Source of the DNA: Rhodobacterales bacterium
GTDB taxonomy: Bacteria > Pseudomonadota > Alphaproteobacteria > Rhodobacterales > Rhodobacteraceae
Length of the DNA stretch: 6,662 bases
Direction: 5' to 3'
NCBI GenBank assembly: GCA_025357355.1
Contig: JANXPK010000405.1
Coordinates: forward strand, 1 to 6,662
Below the pieces are notes generated by a model. The model had not been told where the DNA came from, did no database searches, and worked only from the letters and a program-made list of their open reading frames with translations. The position numbers and the translations under genes were made by a program. Below, one piece after another: positions 1-5,621 of the stretch (position 1 is the stretch's first letter; each line of letters starts with the position of its first letter).

Positions 1-1
1 G

Positions 2-49
2 CAAGCCCTTGAGAACGCCGCGTTAATCGGCCTGATTAACGAAAGATGA
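2..49 (+). CDS. Possible 3' end of a truncated upstream gene
   Basis: Frame 2 is open from the left edge and reads QALENAALIGLINER before a TGA at 47-49. The peptide looks like an amphipathic, helix-rich protein C-terminus, with sensible residue composition and mostly alphaproteobacterial codons. Only 15 residues are visible, so neither family nor function can be assigned, and an open stretch this short can arise by chance. If it is real, the gene runs in the same direction as iorAB and ends just before the 11-bp repeat array. Confidence 0.25.
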   Translation, partial: QALENAALIGLINER

Positions 50-53
50 ACGA

Positions 54-97
54 CCTACAAAGTACCTACATTCCTCCTACATTGCCTCTACATCAAA
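54..97. repeat. Four tandem 11-bp direct repeats, consensus CCTACATTnnn
   Basis: The core CTACA occurs at 55, 66, 77 and 88, exactly 11 bases apart. The four units start at 54, 65, 76 and 87; the last begins with T instead of C. On the other strand the core reads TGTAG. A period of about one helical turn puts every core on the same face of the DNA. This is the usual geometry of binding sites for OmpR/PhoB-type response regulators, for arm-type sites of some tyrosine integrases, and for short iterons. Which protein binds, if any, cannot be told from the sequence. Confidence 0.75.
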
Positions 98-232
98 GGC
101 GAATTTTTTGGCATCCGTTCGGCGTTAACCATAAGCCAGCGAATCGCCCGAGATGGGGGCGTATGCTTGACAATGATCTGCGAGGTCGAACGGTTGCCAA
201 ATTGAATCCGAACGACGACCAATGTCCAATTG

Positions 233-265
233 CCGAAAGAGTGTCCAAATTGCGGCATCTTTCGG
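233..265. repeat. Inverted repeat CCGAAAGA / TCTTTCGG
   Basis: CCGAAAGA at 233-240 is the exact reverse complement of TCTTTCGG at 258-265, with 17 bases between. A nested pair, TGCCG at 231-235 and CGGCA at 253-257, overlaps it and could form an alternative stem. No T-run follows, so it is not a canonical intrinsic terminator. It could be an operator or a chance structure. Confidence 0.4.
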
Positions 266-335
266 AAGTCATGAAAACCGGCAAAAAATGGCCGTAAACT
301 GGTCGGTTACAGCCTTAAACCGGCGGTATAGCAAT

Positions 336-398
336 TGCAAATCCTGACGATCTAGGACTAGGGATTAGGCATTTATACAATGAAATTATAGATTTGCA
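336..398. repeat. Widely spaced inverted repeat TGCAAATC / GATTTGCA
   Basis: TGCAAATC at 336-343 and GATTTGCA at 391-398 are perfect inverted copies separated by 47 bases. The space between is AT-rich and contains three imperfect hexamers in tandem (CTAGGA, CTAGGG, ATTAGG at 352-369), followed by TATA-like tracts. The layout could reflect paired regulator half-sites around a promoter, but no well-spaced -35/-10 pair is visible. Confidence 0.3.
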
Positions 399-481
399 GA
401 GGGCATGCCCGTATCACGGTTTTGTCATCGCGGCCATTTGAGCGTCACCAGGGGCTGCATAATTCCTGACCAGTTTTACCC

Positions 482-496
482 GCCACCGCCGGTGGC
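482..496 (+). promoter_or_regulatory. 15-bp palindrome just upstream of the iorA ribosome binding site
   Basis: GCCACCG at 482-488 and CGGTGGC at 490-496 are perfect inverted copies around a single central base. The Shine-Dalgarno GGAGGA begins seven bases further on, at 504. As DNA this is an operator-like palindrome. As RNA it would fold into a six-pair GC-rich stem with a GCC loop. Either form could control expression of the oxidoreductase genes. A CATAAT at 458-463 might be the -10 box of a promoter upstream, but no well-spaced -35 accompanies it. Confidence 0.45.
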
Positions 497-503
497 CTTG
501 ATC

Positions 504-509
504 GGAGGA
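504..509 (+). promoter_or_regulatory. Shine-Dalgarno GGAGGA fixing the iorA start at TTG 516
   Basis: GGAGGA at 504-509 is followed by six bases and TTG at 516, which is ideal spacing. The ATG at 405 lies 37 codons upstream without such a site, and its extra residues do not match the family. TTG at 510 directly abuts the Shine-Dalgarno. Confidence 0.7.
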
Positions 510-515
510 TTGCCC

Positions 516-959
516 TTGCCAAGCTACAATCTCAACGTAAACGGCCAGAACCACGCCGTCACCGTCGCGAATGCCGATACTCCGTTGTTGTGGGTCCTGC
601 GCGATCACCTAGGTCTGACCGGAACGAAATATGGCTGCGGGATCGAGATTTGCGGGGCGTGTACGGTGCTGGTGAACGGTCAACCCGAACGGTCCTGCAA
701 TATAAGCGTCAAGGAAGCCTCCGGACGCACGATCATGACGGTGGAAGCCCTGTCGACCGACCCGCAAGGCCAGTTGGCGCAGGCCGCATGGATCGAGCAT
801 CAAGTGCCGCAATGCGGGTTCTGTCAGTCGGGAATGTTGATGGCGACCGTCGGGGCGATGAAGGCTGGGCATCACGGCGGCCAGATTGCGGGCGAGCTGA
901 GCAATGTCTGCGTTTGCGGCACCTACCTGCGGATCAAAGACGCCATTCAGACCCTCTGA
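516..959 (+). CDS. iorA: Isoquinoline 1-oxidoreductase-type small subunit, two [2Fe-2S] clusters (IorA-like)
   Basis: Electron-transfer subunit of a xanthine oxidase-family molybdenum hydroxylase; it passes electrons from the Mo centre in IorB to an outside acceptor. From TTG 516 the protein has 147 residues, close to the roughly 150 typical of IorA. An N-terminal ferredoxin fold carries the plant-type cluster ligands Cys41, Cys46, Cys49 and Cys61 (motif CGIEICGAC). The C-terminal four-helix domain carries the second cluster through Cys100, Cys103 (CGFC), Cys132 and Cys134. That last motif reads NVCVCGTYLRI, whereas the family usually has CRCG, so Val133 replaces the common Arg. There is no signal peptide; such subunits are thought to be exported folded with the Tat-bearing large subunit. 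iorB follows after 27 bases in the same direction. The family call is firm, but the substrate is inferred only from family naming. Confidence 0.9.
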   Translation: MPSYNLNVNGQNHAVTVANADTPLLWVLRDHLGLTGTKYGCGIEICGACTVLVNGQPERSCNISVKEASGRTIMTVEALSTDPQGQLAQAAWIEHQVPQCGFCQSGMLMATVGAMKAGHHGGQIAGELSNVCVCGTYLRIKDAIQTL

Positions 960-986
960 CCCCCCAAAACCCAAAGGATAACCACC

Positions 987-3149
987 ATGCAGATGAATGA
1001 TCGGGCGGCAGATGCCGTCAAAGTGGGACGCCGTGGCTTTATTGGCGGGACGGCGGCAACCCTTATGATACCTTTTGCGCTGACCCTGGGCGGCCGGGCG
1101 GCGGCCGCAATCCCCGGCGCCGGAGCGATCGGCGCCTACATCAAGATCGACGCGACCAACACTGTGACGGTGGTGCTGGGGTCAACCGAGATGGGTCAGG
1201 GCATCCTGACCGGCCTTGCTCAGCTTGCGGCGGAGGAGCTGAACCTGAACTGGTCGCAGGTCCGTGCCGAGCATGCACCGGCGACCACGGCCTGGCCCAA
1301 CCCCTATGGCAACCCATTGTTCGGCTGGCAATTAACCGGGGGCAGCACAAGCACCCGTGGCTGGTATGCGCCCCTGCGTCTGGCCGCAGCGATTGCCCGT
1401 GACACACTGCTGGCCGCTGCCGCCAAGAAATACGGCGGCACATGGTCGCTGGGTCATGGTGGAACCCTGACCAACGGCGCGCAGACGGTGAACTTTTCCG
1501 ACGTGGTCAAGGTTGCGGCCAAGCTGACGCCTCCGACAACGGCCACTCTGACGACAACGACCAAATTCATTGGCAAGCGAATGAACCGGCTGGACATTCC
1601 GGCCAAGGTCGACGGCTCGGCCATCTTTGGCCTGGATGTCATGGTGCCGGGAATGAAATTTGCCTCGGTCGTGCATTGCCCGACACAGGGCGGCAAGGTT
1701 CAGGCCATGCCGACGAACCATTCGGGCGCGACCCTTGTGAACCTGGGCAATGCTGTTGGTGTGGTGGCTGACGACACCTGGAATGCCATGCAGGTCGCAC
1801 GCGGGTTGGCAGGATCGGTGACCTGGACCCTGCCCACGGACCTTGCGGCGATCGATTCGACGGCCCTCGCGGCCAACGCGGCGGCCCTGACGAAATCGAC
1901 CACCGTGACACCGTTTGTGGCCGAGCTTGTGGGCACGCCGAAGATCGGCGCAAAATCACGGTCGATTGACGCCACCTATGAACTGCCCTTCCTCGCCCAT
2001 GCCACGATGGAGGTGATGAATTGCACCGCCTCGGTTACCGCGACCTCGGTCGAGATCTGGGCGCCGACCCAAGGCCAGCAGTTCATCATCCCGCTGGCCG
2101 CCAGCATCACCGGCGTCGCACCCGAGAATATCACCTGTCACACCACCTTCCTTGGTGGTGGTCTTGGCCGCAAGTTCGAGACGGATTATGTGGGACAGGC
2201 CATCACGATATCGAAAGCGATCGGCGCGCCGGTCAAGTTGACGTGGTCGCGCGAGCAGGACTTCGGCAACGACTATTATCGGCCCTATGCCCAGATCCGG
2301 GTGCAGGCGGCCCTGAACGGCAAGAACGGCATCAGCGACTTCATCTATCGCAACGTCTCGGCGTCGATCAGTGTTCAGCGTGGACAGACCACGACCAACA
2401 ACCCTGAAGATACTGGTGCGGTGTCGGGCGCTGTTGCTCTGCCCTACCGCATGGCGGCCCGGCAGATCGAGTTTGTTCCGTTGCTGCCTTGCGATATCCG
2501 GTTGGGCTATTGGCGGTCGGTGGGCGAAAGCTACAACACGTTCGCGGTGGAATGCGCCATTGACGAGTTGGCCTTGCTTGCCGGCGCCGATCCGATGCAG
2601 TTTCGCAAAGGGTTGGTCAGTGGTTCGGGCGGCAATCCTCGCGCCTTGGGTGTGCTGACGGCGGTCGAAACCCTGTCCGGTTGGGCAACCCCGGCGCCAG
2701 CCGGCTCGGCCCGCGGCGTGGCGTTTCTGAGCGGGTTTGGCAGCTATATCGCCATGGTCGCCGAGGTGAGCAAAAGCGCAGCGGGCAAGGTGACCGTGCG
2801 CAAGATGTCTTGTGCGGTTGATTGCGGCATCGCAGTCAACCCCGGCTCGATCGAAGCACAGGTCCAGGGCGGGATCACGCATGGACTGTCGTCCACCTTG
2901 TGGGGCCAGATGACCTTCGTCAACGGCAAGCCGCAGGTGCAAAACTTCAACGCCTATCCGATGCTGAGAATGGCGGAAATGCCCGAGGTTGGGGTTACCG
3001 TTGTCGCCAGTACCGAGGCTCCAGGCGGGGTTGGCGAGACCGGGGTTCCGTGTGTGGCACCCGCCGTGGCCAATGCTTGGGCCCGGCTGACCGGGAACCG
3101 GCAGCGCAGCCTGCCGTTCTATCCCGGAACCCGGATGGGGGATGGTTGA
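987..3149 (+). CDS. iorB: Isoquinoline 1-oxidoreductase-type molybdopterin large subunit (IorB-like), Tat-exported
   Basis: Catalytic subunit that binds the molybdenum cofactor (in IorB, the cytosine dinucleotide form) and hydroxylates a carbon next to a ring nitrogen, or oxidises an aldehyde, using water as oxygen source. The length of 720 residues is near the family's usual 700-750. AAAGGA at 973-978 lies eight bases before ATG 987. A twin-arginine signal (Arg15-Arg16 in GRRGFIGG, then a hydrophobic stretch to about residue 41) predicts Tat export. Visible motifs in order: TEMGQG (67-72), FLAHATMEVMN (335-345), GGGLGRKF (390-397), GYWRSVGESYN (507-517), and GGVGE (680-684), where Glu684 matches the catalytic base. 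Deviations are Val343 where the family normally has Pro (MEPxN) and Leu392... region GGGLGR instead of GGGFGR. The frame is intact. No XdhC-type maturation factor or cytochrome c partner is encoded in the window. The substrate is unknown. Confidence 0.9.
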   Translation: MQMNDRAADAVKVGRRGFIGGTAATLMIPFALTLGGRAAAAIPGAGAIGAYIKIDATNTVTVVLGSTEMGQGILTGLAQLAAEELNLNWSQVRAEHAPATTAWPNPYGNPLFGWQLTGGSTSTRGWYAPLRLAAAIARDTLLAAAAKKYGGTWSLGHGGTLTNGAQTVNFSDVVKVAAKLTPPTTATLTTTTKFIGKRMNRLDIPAKVDGSAIFGLDVMVPGMKFASVVHCPTQGGKVQAMPTNHSGATLVNLGNAVGVVADDTWNAMQVARGLAGSVTWTLPTDLAAIDSTALAANAAALTKSTTVTPFVAELVGTPKIGAKSRSIDATYELPFLAHATMEVMNCTASVTATSVEIWAPTQGQQFIIPLAASITGVAPENITCHTTFLGGGLGRKFETDYVGQAITISKAIGAPVKLTWSREQDFGNDYYRPYAQIRVQAALNGKNGISDFIYRNVSASISVQRGQTTTNNPEDTGAVSGAVALPYRMAARQIEFVPLLPCDIRLGYWRSVGESYNTFAVECAIDELALLAGADPMQFRKGLVSGSGGNPRALGVLTAVETLSGWATPAPAGSARGVAFLSGFGSYIAMVAEVSKSAAGKVTVRKMSCAVDCGIAVNPGSIEAQVQGGITHGLSSTLWGQMTFVNGKPQVQNFNAYPMLRMAEMPEVGVTVVASTEAPGGVGETGVPCVAPAVANAWARLTGNRQRSLPFYPGTRMGDG

Positions 3150-3171
3150 CGATGGCGGAAAGACGCATGTT

Positions 3172-3248
3172 TGGCGACCCCGGAAGGAATCGAACCCTCA
3201 ACCTCGGACTTAGAAGGTCCTTGCTCTATCCTGTTGAGCTACGGGGCC
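3172..3248 (-). tRNA. tRNA-Arg (anticodon TCT)
   Basis: The reverse complement folds into a 77-base tRNA with encoded CCA. The acceptor stem GGCCCCG pairs with CGGGGTC, with one G-T wobble. The D arm is GCTC/GAGC, the anticodon loop is CTTCTAA with anticodon TCT reading AGA codons, and the T arm contains the invariant GGTTCGATTCC. The top pair of the anticodon stem is an A-G mismatch (27/43); the rest is regular. The 5' end lies 30 bases downstream of the acetyltransferase stop on the same strand. The 3' end faces iorB, whose stop is only 22 bases away and converges on it. I see no clear promoter of its own and no T-rich terminator. Confidence 0.95.
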
Positions 3249-3278
3249 GCTGATGGTCTTTTGCGGTAGTGCGCGCCT

Positions 3279-3752
3279 TCAATCAAGGGTGCGCGTCATG
3301 AAAACCGAGTTGGGGTCGAGCGCATAGTCGCCAAATGGCGGGCATTCAGCAAAACCGGCGCGGGCGTAAAGCTTTCGCGCCGGTTCGAACATGGATTGCG
3401 AGCCGGTCTCAAGGCTGAGTTGCCTCACACCCGCCGTACGCGCCTGTGTCACCAGATGATCAAGCATGACCCGCGACAGGCCCTGACCGCGATATTCGGT
3501 CAACACATGCATCGACTTGATCTCGGCATGGTCAGCGGTCATCCGCTTGAAGGCACCCATCGCAATCGGCGCGCCATCCTGGCGCATCACGAAGAACGCC
3601 ACTTCCGGAATGGCCAGTTGGGCCGCATCCATCATGTGGATGCTTTCGAGCGGCGTGTCGGCATACATGTCGCCGGTGTGGCGCGCCATGATCATCGCGA
3701 GATCGGCTCCCAAAGGGCTTTCCTGCGTGATGACCCGGCGCGCCGCTGCCAT
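3279..3752 (-). CDS. GNAT-family N-acetyltransferase (YsnE-like)
   Basis: Predicted cytoplasmic acetyltransferase of 157 residues, the usual size for a single GNAT domain, transferring acetyl from acetyl-CoA to an unknown amine. The acetyl-CoA pyrophosphate-binding loop (motif A) is RGQGLSRVML at 88-97, following the beta4 strand EIKSMHVL (77-84). A second typical block, FEPARKLYARAGF (122-134), forms the C-terminal part of the fold. The segments ESIHMMD (36-42), LETGSQ (114-119) and CPPFGDY with DPNSVFM (137-152) resemble the YsnE-type group of putative acetyltransferases; that subgroup call is from memory. Ser93 stands where motif A usually has Gly or Ala. The ATG overlaps the stop of the upstream gene by one base (TGATG), so translation is probably coupled. 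The substrate cannot be inferred. Confidence 0.85.
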   Translation of the reverse strand: MAAARRVITQESPLGADLAMIMARHTGDMYADTPLESIHMMDAAQLAIPEVAFFVMRQDGAPIAMGAFKRMTADHAEIKSMHVLTEYRGQGLSRVMLDHLVTQARTAGVRQLSLETGSQSMFEPARKLYARAGFAECPPFGDYALDPNSVFMTRTLD

Positions 3753-5188
3753 CAGTTGCCGCCCATCATCGGGGTGCCGTTGACCAGGACCTTCCCGGGC
3801 GTGGAGGCATCAATCTCCCATACCAGGGCGCCGTTGTTGCCGGGCTTGGCCATGCCTTGTGCCATACCGATCCCCATCATCGCCTGCGCTTTCATGTCGT
3901 CGGGGGCGGCGGCAAGCGCCGCCTGTAGCTTGTCGATCCCGGTAAGGGTGATCTTGGCCGTTCCCGTCGGAACCGGAGTGTCGGGGCCCGCAACCATCGT
4001 GCCTTCATAGGTCAGCGCATAGCCGTCGCCGGTGACCGCACTGGGGTTGAGGCCGATGGTCACTGTGCCCTTTGGCAACAGCGCCTTGAGCACGCTTTGA
4101 CCGAATGCCGCATCAGGCGGGGTGGCGTCAGGCAGATCGAACACGCCAAGCGCCAGGGTCGCGGCGGCGGCGGCGTCAAAATCGGTCACCTGAAAGTCGA
4201 AAGAGGCCTTTTGCGGCAGGATCGGCGCGGCCCAGGTTGGAACCAGACCCGCTGGCAGCGTCAGGCCGGACACAGCGAACGCCTCGCGGAACTTGCCATC
4301 GGCGACGACCCCGGTCAGGTCCGCGTTGATATCCAACTGGTCGATGCCAACCTGCCCCATCGGAGTGGTCACGGCGAGTTTCTTGATCGTCGCGGTGGCA
4401 GACTCTTCGGCAAAGAGCGGCAGGCCGTCGGTCAGAATGCCTTTGAGCGTGGCCTTGTCGCCCTTCATCGCGTCCTGCGTCGGGTGGGCGACAAACCAGG
4501 CCATCAGCTTGTAGATCGCATCCGGGCGCAACCCATCCAATTTAACGCTTTCGGTGAAGCTGTCAGCGGCCAAGCTGACGGGCATTCCCCCGTCAGCCTG
4601 ACCCGCGAAGGTGCCGGTAAACCCGCTCATCGTCACGGAAACCGTGGCATCGACGCCGCCGGAAGCCCCCTTGGCCCCGGTCCCGTCGAAGGTGCCAGCG
4701 GCAAAGGCCATGTCGACGGTACCCTCGCCCTGGCCCGGTTGCGTGATCTTTTCGGTGATCTTGATGTCGGACAGTTGGCCTTTCATGCTGCTGAAGGCCA
4801 TAAACGCCTCGTCAAAGACGCTTTCCGATTTCAGCGAACCGACGCTTTCCTGAACATCCGCCGCACCCGGCATCGAGAATGCCAGCGACAGGGCCTGATC
4901 CTGCGTCACTTTCCAGGTGCCGTCGCCATTGTCAGTCAGGTTCATCACCAGTGGACTGAGGCTGGCAGTCCCGCCCGACTGCGCGGCCATCTTGAGCAGG
5001 GGGGCAGCATCAAGGGTCAGGGTGTAGGCATCGCCATTCGGCTTGACCGTGACCACACCTGCGGTGCTGCCAAGATAGGTTTGGAACACTTGCGTGAGGT
5101 GGGCGGCGCCGTCGTCGGTGGCTTGGGCGAACGCGGTCGAGCCCGAGAAAATGAGAGGGAGGACAGCGAGGATTGCAGTTCTGTTCAT
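3752..5188 (-). CDS. Sec-exported protein of unknown function, possibly DUF2125 family
   Basis: A 478-residue protein with a clear Sec signal peptide: MNR, a hydrophobic core, then AFA at 19-21 with likely cleavage before Gln22. The mature part has no further membrane segment and no cysteine. It is rich in Ala, Gly, Thr and Asp with alternating beta-strand-like stretches (for example 184-197, 280-295, 329-336 and 375-381), which suggests a soluble, largely beta periplasmic protein. The C-terminus, with GALVWEID and GKVLVNG (453-471), resembles that of DUF2125 proteins of alphaproteobacteria; this link is tentative and no function is established. AGGGG six bases before ATG 5188 serves as ribosome binding site. 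It starts 44 bases after the NDUFS4-like gene and ends in a one-base overlap with the acetyltransferase, which suggests one operon. Confidence 0.8.
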   Translation of the reverse strand: MNRTAILAVLPLIFSGSTAFAQATDDGAAHLTQVFQTYLGSTAGVVTVKPNGDAYTLTLDAAPLLKMAAQSGGTASLSPLVMNLTDNGDGTWKVTQDQALSLAFSMPGAADVQESVGSLKSESVFDEAFMAFSSMKGQLSDIKITEKITQPGQGEGTVDMAFAAGTFDGTGAKGASGGVDATVSVTMSGFTGTFAGQADGGMPVSLAADSFTESVKLDGLRPDAIYKLMAWFVAHPTQDAMKGDKATLKGILTDGLPLFAEESATATIKKLAVTTPMGQVGIDQLDINADLTGVVADGKFREAFAVSGLTLPAGLVPTWAAPILPQKASFDFQVTDFDAAAAATLALGVFDLPDATPPDAAFGQSVLKALLPKGTVTIGLNPSAVTGDGYALTYEGTMVAGPDTPVPTGTAKITLTGIDKLQAALAAAPDDMKAQAMMGIGMAQGMAKPGNNGALVWEIDASTPGKVLVNGTPMMGGN

Positions 5189-5232
5189 ATGAAACCCCTG
5201 TGAAAAATTGCCCGTTCAGGGCTGGTTGAAGC

Positions 5233-5544
5233 TCAGTGCGTCCACACACCCTTGCGGTCGGTGGCAAAATTCTCGCCATAGCCGCGCGGTCGAATGTTGG
5301 GTTTGCGTGGTTTGGGTTCGGTCACGTCGTAGGCTATGCCTTTGGCTTTGGCGTAGTCCTCTGCCGCCTCGCGGGTGTCAAAGCGTAGGCGCACCTGGGA
5401 TTGTGTGTCGTCAGACGAGGTCCAGCCCATCAGCGGATCGACCTCGCGGGCCGAGGACGGGGCAAATTCGAGGACCCAGCCCCTGGTCTTGGCCGTGCCC
5501 GACTGCATGGCGGTTCTGGCGGGCTGAAAGATGCGGGCGGGCAT
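5233..5544 (-). CDS. NADH dehydrogenase (complex I) accessory subunit, NDUFS4-like (ETC complex I conserved region)
   Basis: A 103-residue homologue of the mitochondrial 18-kDa complex I subunit NDUFS4, which in alphaproteobacteria is an accessory subunit on the peripheral arm near the NADH-oxidising module. Family signatures are the N-terminal block MPARIFQPARTAMQSG, WVLEFAP (23-29), DPLMGWTSSDDTQSQVRLRF (36-55), EAAEDYAKAKG (59-69) and RGYGENFA (87-94). ATG 5544 is chosen because GGAGGA at 5549-5554 precedes it by four bases and the family's N-terminus begins there. A TTG at 5556 overlaps that site and is rejected. A promoter at 5571-5599 would start transcription shortly upstream. Other complex I genes are not visible here, consistent with this subunit often standing apart from the nuo cluster. 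It is the best taxonomic marker in the window. Confidence 0.92.
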   Translation of the reverse strand: MPARIFQPARTAMQSGTAKTRGWVLEFAPSSAREVDPLMGWTSSDDTQSQVRLRFDTREAAEDYAKAKGIAYDVTEPKPRKPNIRPRGYGENFATDRKGVWTH

Positions 5545-5570
5545 GGAATCCTCCAAGAAAACGTCACCCC

Positions 5571-5599
5571 CTTATCCTGAAAGGTGGCGCGATTGGCAA
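5571..5599 (-). promoter_or_regulatory. Sigma-70-type promoter for the NDUFS4-like gene
   Basis: Reading the - strand, TTGCCA (5599-5594; five of six matches to TTGACA), a 17-base spacer and GATAAG (5576-5571; four of six to TATAAT) form a plausible promoter between the regulator stop and the NDUFS4-like start. The predicted start of transcription is about 5564, about 20 bases before ATG 5544, just upstream of the Shine-Dalgarno. It probably also drives the exported protein and acetyltransferase genes. Confidence 0.5.
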
Positions 5600-5621
5600 G
5601 ACTTAGTGGCTGAGATCGGCC

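Larger units (their letters stand above)
50..515. other. AT-richer, probably non-coding region upstream of iorA
   Basis: This stretch of about 470 bases has no convincing gene. An 83-codon frame at 46-297 starts in an ATGA overlap with the possible truncated gene. It has mixed third-codon positions, no good ribosome binding site and no recognisable domain, so I treat it as probably non-coding. The region holds the 11-bp repeat array (54-97) and three copies of CCAA(A)TTG (197, 226, 245). It also holds an 8-bp inverted repeat at 233-265, another at 336-398, the palindrome GCAATTGC at 331-338, and the iorA leader. Base composition is clearly less GC-rich than in the genes to the right. Confidence 0.6.

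Noticed and set aside
167..172. Perfect TTGACA on the + strand
   Set aside because: No -10-like hexamer lies 16-18 bases downstream.
46..297. 83-codon frame on the + strand
   Set aside because: Third-position use is mixed, no domain is recognisable, the ribosome binding site is weak, and part of it is the 11-bp repeat array. Mentioned in the non-coding region entry and as a low-interest finding, not called as a gene.
438..463. TTGAGC and CATAAT as an iorA promoter
   Set aside because: The spacer is only 14 bases, too short for a standard sigma-70 promoter; kept only as a remark in the palindrome entry.
1956..2942. 328-codon frame on the - strand inside iorB
   Set aside because: Antisense shadow of a strongly supported gene; rich in Arg, His and Gly with no domain, as expected for the reverse of GC-rich coding sequence.
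3271..3294. Hairpin between the acetyltransferase and the tRNA as a terminator
   Set aside because: The stem CCTT/AAGG with GC-rich extension contains a bulge and a mismatch, includes the stop codon in its loop, and has no T-run after it on the - strand.
4097..5203. 368-codon frame on the + strand opposite the exported protein gene
   Set aside because: Arg/Gly-rich shadow translation without domain. The opposite strand has a signal peptide, a ribosome binding site and operon context.
5545..5556. TTG at 5556 as the start of the NDUFS4-like gene
   Set aside because: It overlaps the Shine-Dalgarno that serves ATG 5544, and the family N-terminus begins at that ATG.
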